This document shows positions 1-4,059 of a stretch of DNA of 7,470 nucleotides, in pieces (within the stretch, counting starts at the first letter, position 1; the number at the start of each line of letters is the position of its first letter). The notes below the pieces were generated by a model that made no database searches, was not told the DNA's origin, and saw only the letters and a list, made by a program, of their open reading frames with translations. Where the stretch lies: NCBI GenBank assembly GCA_005879095.1, contig VBLM01000165.1, forward strand, positions 1 through 7,470, written 5' to 3'. The position numbers were made by a program, and so were the translations under genes. This DNA comes from Deltaproteobacteria bacterium (GTDB lineage: Bacteria; Myxococcota; Myxococcia; Myxococcales; 40CM-4-68-19).

Positions 1-585
1 ACCACCGGGTGGAAGTCGGTCACCGCCAGCGTGACCTCGGGCCACAGCTACACGCTCACGCTCCTCAGCCACGACGACAACTACGCGGGCGACGCGACGT
101 ACACGCTGTTCGACGACATCGCCATCGGCGCCGCACCTCCGCCGCCCGCCGGCGGCATCACCAACGGCGGGTTCGAGACCGGCAGCTTCAGCGGCTGGAC
201 CGTCAGCGGCACGACCTCGATCCAGACCGTGGCACACTCGGGAACCTACTCCGGCATGGCGGGCAGCACCGCGGCCACCAACGGCGACAGCAACATCGTG
301 CAGACGTTTACGGCGCCGAGCGGCGCCAGCAGGCTCAGCCTCTACTACGCCAACCACTGCCTCGACACGGTGACGTACGACTGGGTGACCGTTACCCTCA
401 AGGACAACACCGCCGGCACGACCGCGACCGTGGTGCCGAAGACGTGTGCGAGCGTCTACGCCTGGACGAATGCGACGGCCTCGGTCATCGCCGGCCACAG
501 CTACACGCTGACACTGACCAACCGCGACGACAACTACTCGGGCGACCCGACGTACACGCTCTTCGACGACGTCACGCTGCAGTAA
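1..585 (+). CDS. Secreted tandem-module beta-sandwich protein, C-terminal part (5' end outside window)
   Basis: The frame is open from base 1 and ends at TAA 583-585, giving 194 visible residues. It holds the end of one module (residues 1-43), a proline-rich linker (AAPPPPAGG, 44-52) and a complete second module (about 53-194). The module opens with NGGFETGSFSGW and closes with GHSYTLTL...DDNYSGDPTYTLFDD. The same closing block occurs at residue 14, so the period is 151 residues (453 bp). The opening NGGFE...GW and the Thr/Ser/Gly-rich beta pattern are typical of secreted jelly-roll (CBM-like or galactose-binding-like) domains. Two cysteines (C120, C149) in the full module could form a disulfide. 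I see no C-terminal anchor or sorting signal. Adhesion or polymer binding is an inference, and no catalytic domain is visible in this fragment. Shadow frames on both strands were discarded because only this frame carries the repeat. Confidence 0.85.
   Translation, partial: TTGWKSVTASVTSGHSYTLTLLSHDDNYAGDATYTLFDDIAIGAAPPPPAGGITNGGFETGSFSGWTVSGTTSIQTVAHSGTYSGMAGSTAATNGDSNIVQTFTAPSGASRLSLYYANHCLDTVTYDWVTVTLKDNTAGTTATVVPKTCASVYAWTNATASVIAGHSYTLTLTNRDDNYSGDPTYTLFDDVTLQ
40..573 (+). repeat. Tandem coding repeat, 453-bp period
   Basis: Bases 40-120 and 493-573 encode the same block (GHSYTLTL followed by DDNY, GD, TYTLFDD). By direct count they match at 70 of 81 bases, with no indels. The spacing is exactly 453 bp, or 151 codons. 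Only the end of the upstream copy lies in the window, so the total copy number is unknown. Confidence 0.85.
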
Positions 586-613
586 CGGAACGCCGTCACG
601 TCCGATAGGGAAT

Positions 614-655
614 GGGGACACGATGGCGGGCTTTCGCCCTTCCCATCATGTCCCC
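614..655. repeat. 42-bp imperfect palindrome, REP-like intergenic hairpin
   Basis: The outer arms GGGGACA (614-620) and TGTCCCC (649-655) pair perfectly. After one C/A mismatch (621/648) come GATGG (622-626) with CCATC (643-647), a small internal loop (C627 against 640-642), then GGGC (628-631) with GCCC (636-639), closed by the loop TTTC. It lies between the end of the surface-protein gene and crcB. No T tract follows directly, so it is not a textbook terminator on its own. Palindromes ending in GGGGACA/TGTCCCC resemble REP-type repeats linked to IS200-like (REP-associated) transposases. That link is from memory, and only one copy is in this window. Confidence 0.6.
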
Positions 656-665
656 GACCCTGTGC

Positions 666-686
666 CGGTCCGGGCCGCTTTTTTTT
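666..686 (+). terminator. Possible weak intrinsic terminator (short stem plus T8)
   Basis: A run of eight T (679-686) follows a short stem: CGGT (666-669) against GCCG (674-677), including one G-U pair, with loop CCGG. The T run is conspicuous in such GC-rich DNA. The stem is short for a terminator, so the larger hairpin at 614-655 may be the main structural element. It would end transcription of the upstream surface-protein gene before crcB. If the true crcB start were upstream, the tract would be coding instead. Confidence 0.3.
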
Positions 687-701
687 GGTAGCATCCGCCG
701 C

Positions 702-1067
702 GTGTTCGAGCGGGCGACGCCTGTGCTGCTGGTGGCCGCGGGCGGCGCGCTCGGCGCCGTCGCCCGTTTCCTCGTCGGCTCCGGCTTCGCGCGGCGATTC
801 GGCACCGGTTGGCCCTGGGGCACGCTCGTCATCAACCTCTCCGGCTGCTTTCTCATCGCCGTACTCACCGCCCGGCTGACCAGCCCGCAGTGGCGCTACC
901 TGCTGCCGGTGGGCTTCGTCGGCGCGTACACGACGTTTTCCACCTTCGGGTACGAGACGATGCGCCTGGTGCAGCTGGGTCGACCCGCCGGCGCGCTGGC
1001 GTACGTCCTCGCTTCCAACCTGCTCGGATTCGGCGCGGTCCTCCTCGGCAGCTGGGTGGCCCGCTGA
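702..1067 (+). CDS. crcB: CrcB/FluC-type fluoride ion channel
   Basis: A small membrane protein of 121 residues from GTG 702, matching the usual 120-130 of the family. FluC proteins form dual-topology dimers in the inner membrane that let fluoride out of the cell. Visible hallmarks are GGALGAVAR (14-22), GTLVINLSGCF with the conserved Asn (N45), and GAYTTFSTFG (74-83), which carries the TTFSTF signature with the pore-lining Phe residues. Four hydrophobic segments are apparent. I chose GTG 702 because the homologous region begins right after it. In-frame ATGs at 612 and 648 lie inside the upstream palindrome and would add 18-30 non-hydrophobic residues read through the T8 tract. No clear Shine-Dalgarno precedes 702. 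The stop overlaps the next gene (CTGA). I found no fluoride riboswitch upstream. Confidence 0.9.
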   Translation: MFERATPVLLVAAGGALGAVARFLVGSGFARRFGTGWPWGTLVINLSGCFLIAVLTARLTSPQWRYLLPVGFVGAYTTFSTFGYETMRLVQLGRPAGALAYVLASNLLGFGAVLLGSWVAR

Positions 1068-1360
1068 CGCCGTTCCAGCGAGCGGTGGCGCGGATCGTGA
1101 AGCGCATCCCGCGCGGGACGACACTTTCGTACGGCGAGGTGGCGCTGCGGGCCGGCAAGCCGCGCGGCGCGCGGGCGGTGGTGGCAGCATTGCATACCCT
1201 CGACGACATCCCCTGGTGGCGTGTCGCCCGTCACGACGGCACGCTCGCGCCCCAGGTTGCGCACGAACAAGCCACGCTCCTGAAACAGGAAGGCTGGCGC
1301 CCGAGAAGATACACTCGGGGCAATGGCCCTGTTCGTCGTCAGCGATCTGCATCTCGGTGA
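1064..1360 (+). CDS. Alkyltransferase-like (ATL) protein of the MGMT family, PWWRV variant
   Basis: A 98-residue protein equivalent to the C-terminal DNA-binding domain of O6-alkylguanine-DNA alkyltransferase. It opens with TPFQRAVARIVKRIPRGTTL and continues SYGEVA, then GKPRGARAVV, whose R37 fits the base-flipping arginine finger, then IPWWRVARHDGTLA. The catalytic PCHRV of true MGMT reads PWWRV (50-54), so Cys is replaced by Trp as in ATL proteins (usually PWHRV). Such proteins bind O6-alkylguanine lesions and direct them to nucleotide excision repair without removing the alkyl group. Here the His is also Trp, and the spacing between RAV and IPW is about three residues shorter than in MGMT. 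The domain begins directly after CTG 1064, which overlaps the crcB stop as CTGA. The nearest conventional start, GTG 1085, would cut off TPFQRA. The 3' end overlaps the next gene by 38 bp. Confidence 0.8.
   Translation: MTPFQRAVARIVKRIPRGTTLSYGEVALRAGKPRGARAVVAALHTLDDIPWWRVARHDGTLAPQVAHEQATLLKQEGWRPRRYTRGNGPVRRQRSASR
1300..1319 (+). promoter_or_regulatory. Stem-loop just before the metallophosphoesterase start codon
   Basis: CCCGAG (1300-1305) pairs with CTCGGG (1314-1319) around an eight-base loop (AAGATACA), ending three bases before ATG 1323. It lies within the coding sequence of the upstream ATL gene. No clear Shine-Dalgarno is seen before this ATG, so the structure could affect initiation or re-initiation. 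It could also be a chance pairing in GC-rich DNA. Confidence 0.3.
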
Positions 1361-2378
1361 GAGCACGCTCGCGTCGATGTTTCGCGACCCCGAGCAGGGC
1401 CTGCGTTTCGCCGACCTCTGCGCCGGAATCGCCCGCAATCCGGAGAACGAGCTGGTCCTCCTCGGCGACATCTTCGACCTCACCGCCGCGCACCCGCCGC
1501 ACAAGGGGCTGACCGCGTTCGGCCTCGCTCTCGACGTGCCCATCGAGGACAAGCAGCCGCGGCCGCTGCCGGCCATCATGCGCGCCATCCGCGAGAACAA
1601 CCCGGTGGCGCTGGAGGCGCTCGAGGCGCTCTCGGTGGCGGCGCGGGTCACGCTGGTGCCGGGCAACCACGACCGCCATCTCGCCGGCGAGGGAGGCCGC
1701 GAGGCACTCGACGCGGCCGGCCTCTCGAAGGTCCAAATCGAGCCGCAGGCCGTGCGGCGGGTGATGGACAAGGTCGTGGTGCTCCAGCATGGGCACCTGT
1801 GGGACCCTTCGTGCGCGACACCTACCGGCGGCGGCGAAACAATGACCGCCATCCTCCATCACGCGGTGATCCCGTTCCTCCGCCACCCCGAGGAACGGGT
1901 GGTGCCGGTCCTGGAGCGGTGGCTCAAGCCGGGCGTGTTCGAGCGGTTCATCGACGCCTTTCTCGAGCTGCTGGTGGAGAACGGCTACCTCTCGCGCGCG
2001 GCGGCGTGGCTGGCGACGCCGGGCCTGATTCGCTCGCGGCTCAAGAACGACGACGACCTCTGGGAGCGCGCGGGCCGGACCGCGCTCGACGCGCTCGAGG
2101 GTTCGCGGCCGCTGCCGGGCAAGCCGCCGCCGCCGGACGTCCTGGTGCTCGGGCACACCCACGTGATGGACTGGGGCGTCGCCGAAGGCCGGCCCGGGGT
2201 GCAGCGGCTCTACGTCAACCTCGGGACCTGGTCGGCGGTCGCTTCCGATGCCGCCGGGCCGATGGACGCCACGATGCCTTTGTTGCGCATCGAGGCCGAC
2301 CAGCGGCAGCTGCGGGCGCACCTGCTCGACGTGACCGGCAACTGGCGCACCCTGCAGCGGTTCGAGGTGAACCGATGA
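1323..2378 (+). CDS. Calcineurin-like metallophosphoesterase
   Basis: A 351-residue soluble protein with the full set of dimetal phosphoesterase motifs in order: SDLHLG (7-12, ligands D8 and H10), GDIFD (48-52), GNHD (114-117), HGH (156-158) and GHTH (277-280). This arrangement resembles the UDP-2,3-diacylglucosamine hydrolase (LpxH)-like branch of the superfamily. LpxH is only about 240 residues, and here roughly 110 mostly helical residues (about 165-270) sit between the HGH and GHTH motifs as a probable cap. The substrate cannot be told from sequence. No signal peptide or membrane segment is present, so the protein is probably cytoplasmic or peripheral. It starts at ATG 1323 inside the end of the ATL gene, and its stop forms an ATGA overlap with the following gene, indicating co-transcription and likely translational coupling. 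Confidence 0.85.
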   Translation: MALFVVSDLHLGESTLASMFRDPEQGLRFADLCAGIARNPENELVLLGDIFDLTAAHPPHKGLTAFGLALDVPIEDKQPRPLPAIMRAIRENNPVALEALEALSVAARVTLVPGNHDRHLAGEGGREALDAAGLSKVQIEPQAVRRVMDKVVVLQHGHLWDPSCATPTGGGETMTAILHHAVIPFLRHPEERVVPVLERWLKPGVFERFIDAFLELLVENGYLSRAAAWLATPGLIRSRLKNDDDLWERAGRTALDALEGSRPLPGKPPPPDVLVLGHTHVMDWGVAEGRPGVQRLYVNLGTWSAVASDAAGPMDATMPLLRIEADQRQLRAHLLDVTGNWRTLQRFEVNR

Positions 2379-3203
2379 AGTGTACCAGGTGTACACTTGG
2401 TACACTTGCCGTCCTGATCGCCCTCCTTCTGGCGGGTCCGGCAGAGGCGCGGCGGCGGCATCGCAAGCCGGTTCCGAAAGGCCCGCCGCCGGCTCGCGTC
2501 GAGGACGACCCGCGACGCAAGGGCGACGACAAGGCCTTCGCCAAGGCCGCGATCAAGTTCACCGCGCCCGCAGATCTCTCCCAGCTCGACCCCGCGCTCC
2601 CGGTCCACATCGAGCTGGACGTGACCGGCTACGCCATCGGAGCGCTCAAGCCGGGCAGCCCGGTTCCGCACGCCCACCTGATCGTCGACAACGAGCCGGC
2701 GCCGGCCCTGGCACGAGGTGGTCAAAGCGCCGCATGCGTTCGCGATGGTGCGCTTCTGGATCGGCCAGAAACTGGAGGGCAAGGCGGGCAAGGCGGCGGA
2801 GTTCGTCGCCTGGCCGGATCCGAAGAAGGCGATCCTCACGTACGTGCTGCCGATCGGCGAAAGAGCGAAAGACGCGCCCAGGCTGGTCATCGGACACGAG
2901 GTGCAACAGCAGCCGGACGCGGCCAGCCCCGAGAGCACCGACCCGCTGCCGGCGTCGGCCCCGGGCGGCGACCGGCCGGTGCTCGATTTCTATCTGGCCA
3001 ACGCGAGAGTGGCGCGGCGGGGGGACAAGATCCGCATCGTCCTCGACCGGCGCGAGCTGCCGCTCATCACCGACTGGAAGCCGCAGCACCTGCGCCGCGC
3101 GCGCGGCGGCACGCACAAGGTGACGATCGACATCCTCAATCGCAAAGGCCTGAAAGTGAAAAACGCGGTCAACCGCACCGACCGCGTCTTCACCATCCAT
3201 TAG
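2375..3203 (+). CDS. Secreted protein of unknown function, frame-disrupted near 2696-2709
   Basis: Starts at ATG 2375 (ATGA overlap with the previous stop, GAGGTG ribosome site at 2364-2369). The N-terminus is a signal peptide: K2/R5, hydrophobic LAVLIALLLAG, then AEA about residue 25, followed by a basic Pro-rich stretch. The first frame runs to about 2707. Coding continues one base further on (from TGG 2709) to TAG 3201-3203. Joined, this gives about 275 residues. The second part (RRPWHEVVKAPHAFAMVRFW, then PVLDFYLANARV, RIVLD, ITDWKP and NAVNRTDRVF) resembles, from memory, a secreted family seen in cyanobacteria with ...RPWHESFKN.GA...LDFYL.NA...W.P.... In that family about 25-30 residues lie between the VDN.P and RPWHE blocks and are missing here. 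This suggests a small frame-changing deletion, and the gene may be dead or the sequence wrong here. Two segments (about 76-112 and 201-235) share a strand pattern ending IVD/IVLD...P...W, suggesting duplicated beta-domains. Confidence 0.65.
2378..2407. repeat. 30-bp near-perfect palindrome in the first codons of the secreted-protein gene
   Basis: Centred between 2392 and 2393. The left half AAGTGTACCAGGTGT pairs with the right half ACACTTGGTACACTT at every position except G2388/T2397, which would be a G-U pair in RNA. It contains four GTGTAC/GTACAC units. It begins on the last base of the previous gene's stop and covers codons 2-11 of the next gene, so it supplies the basic front part of the signal peptide (KCTRCTLGTL). 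The transcript would form a long hairpin right after the start codon. Because of the symmetry both strands spell MYQVYTWYT in another frame. It could be an operator, a translational control hairpin or a small inserted repeat. Confidence 0.75.
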
Positions 3204-3595
3204 CCTTTTTCGACCGGCTTGCCCGCCTTCTCCCAGCCCTGGATCCCGGCGGGCATGATGAAGACGTTCTTGTATCCGTAGGCGACCGCCGCACGGGCGG
3301 CCTGATGGCAGGCCATTCAATGGGGATTCGCGCAATAGAAGACGAGCTTGCGCGCGTGGTCTTTCGGGAGATCGCTCTCCTTCACGTCCTTGAACGAAAC
3401 CCACTTCGCGGACGGGACATGACCCTTGGCGTAGGTGGCCTGGTCGTTGTTGTCGAAGACGTCGGCGTCGTGCTTCGCGACCAGGTCCGAGACCTGATCG
3501 AGGGTCAGCTCGCCGAACCCGTCGTGTTTCGCCTCATCGGCTCGCGCATGGCAAGCGAGCAAAGCGATGCCGGCCGCGATCAAGAGTGATTTCAT
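3200..3595 (-). CDS. Periplasmic rhodanese-like protein with in-frame TGA (candidate selenoprotein)
   Basis: From ATG 3595 the frame reads a signal peptide (MKSLLIAAGIALLACHARA), then a rhodanese fold: LTLDQVSDLVAKHDADVFDNN (31-50), YAKGHVPSAKWVSF (55-68), KLVFYCANPH (83-92), TGA at codon 93 (3317-3319), then MACHQAARAAVAYGYKNVF and MPAGIQGWEKAGKPVEKG to TAA 3200-3202. With codon 93 read through, the protein is 131 residues and the domain complete. C88 occupies the catalytic rhodanese cysteine position. In relatives, as I recall them, the TGA position is a second Cys (pattern C-x4-C-x-A-[SC]-H), so selenocysteine is the natural reading, and a hairpin follows at 3284-3302. The alternative is a TGC/TGT-to-TGA nonsense change or sequence error. 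Last gene of the OPT-GNAT series, 32 bp after the GNAT stop. A TTGACT box (3626-3631, minus) could be a private -35, but no good -10 follows. Confidence 0.8.
3284..3302 (-). promoter_or_regulatory. Candidate bacterial SECIS hairpin downstream of the in-frame UGA
   Basis: Reading the minus-strand RNA, GGCCGCC (3302-3296) pairs with GGCGGUC (3290-3284) in 7 bp including one G-U, closed by a five-base loop CGUGC (3295-3291). The loop lies 22-26 nt after the UGA and has G as its second base followed by U. The general bacterial SECIS model, as I recall it, asks for a stem of at least 4 bp, a G in the first two loop positions and a loop about 16-37 nt from the UGA, and all three are met. GC-rich DNA forms such hairpins by chance, so this supports the selenocysteine reading but does not prove it. 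An overlapping hairpin (3299-3314) would exclude this one. Confidence 0.5.
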
Positions 3596-3627
3596 GGCGC
3601 AAAGGTGTAACTGGGAGCGGCGGGCAG

Positions 3628-4059
3628 TCAAGCGGCCTTGGTCATCGCAATGTGCGGAATTCCCGCGTCGTCGAACTGTTTGCCGTGTGCGCGGTAGCCG
3701 GCCTTCTCGTAGAACGCTCGGGCGTGCACCTGCGCGTCGAGCGTCAGCCTTGTCGCACCGCGCCGCCGCGCTTCGTCTTCGAGAAAGGCAAGCAGGGCAC
3801 GTCCTATGCCATGCCCGCGGACGTCGTCGATCACCGCTATCCGCTGGATCTTGGCCAAGCCCGGCTCGACGAAGACGAACCGGCCCGCCCCGCACGGCAC
3901 GCCGTCGAGCGCGGCGATGGCGTGGACCGCGTCGGTCCGGTCGTGCGCGTCGACCTCGTCGCTCGGCCGCACGCCCTGCTCTTCGACGAAGACCGTCCAC
4001 CGCAGCCGCATGCAGGTTGCGACGTCTGCCGGACTCGACGCGACGCGCACTTCGATCAT
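3628..4059 (-). CDS. GNAT-family N-acetyltransferase, YjcF-like
   Basis: A 143-residue single-domain acetyltransferase from ATG 4059. It shows VRVASSPADVATCMRLR, then FVEEQGV (24-30), the central strand with GAGRFVF, the acetyl-CoA loop motif IQRIAVIDDVRGHGIGRALL (pyrophosphate-binding RGHGIG at 81-86), AFLEDEARRRGA, FYEKAGY (116-122) and a closing DDAGIPHIAM (130-139). The FV.EQ.V start, the GAGR block and the (L/F)DAGIPH.xM ending match the YjcF group of GNAT proteins. Members transfer an acetyl group from acetyl-CoA to an amine on a small molecule or protein, and the acceptor is unknown here. The start overlaps the OPT stop as ATGA, which points to translational coupling with the transporter gene. 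A role in modifying an imported peptide or amine is conceivable but is only inferred from position. Confidence 0.85.
   Translation of the reverse strand: MIEVRVASSPADVATCMRLRWTVFVEEQGVRPSDEVDAHDRTDAVHAIAALDGVPCGAGRFVFVEPGLAKIQRIAVIDDVRGHGIGRALLAFLEDEARRRGATRLTLDAQVHARAFYEKAGYRAHGKQFDDAGIPHIAMTKAA

Noticed and set aside
600..701. Fluoride riboswitch (crcB motif) upstream of crcB
   Set aside because: GATGG followed by a G/C stem (622-639) looks superficially similar, but the conserved downstream pieces of the crcB RNA (CTGATG and CCTAC-type segments after the second stem) are absent, and the region is better explained as a simple long palindrome.
534..2405. 623-codon minus-strand open frame opposite crcB, ATL and the phosphoesterase
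   Set aside because: Its product is Arg/Pro/His-rich without any domain. The opposite strand carries clear crcB, ATL and metallophosphoesterase motifs. The frame is open because of high GC bias.
3200..3316. Separate 38-codon gene starting at the ATG right after the TGA
   Set aside because: It encodes only the C-terminal third of the rhodanese fold, has no ribosome site, and is in the same frame as the part before the TGA. It is better read as one gene.
1799..3589. 596-codon plus-strand frame through the phosphoesterase, secreted protein and rhodanese regions
   Set aside because: Only the segment 2375-2707 is real, as the front of the secreted protein. The rest is a shadow frame with low-complexity Arg/Gly/Ala composition.
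3596..4000. Upstream extension of the rhodanese frame on the minus strand
   Set aside because: The extension overlaps the GNAT gene in another frame and has shadow composition. The signal peptide beginning at 3595 marks the real start.
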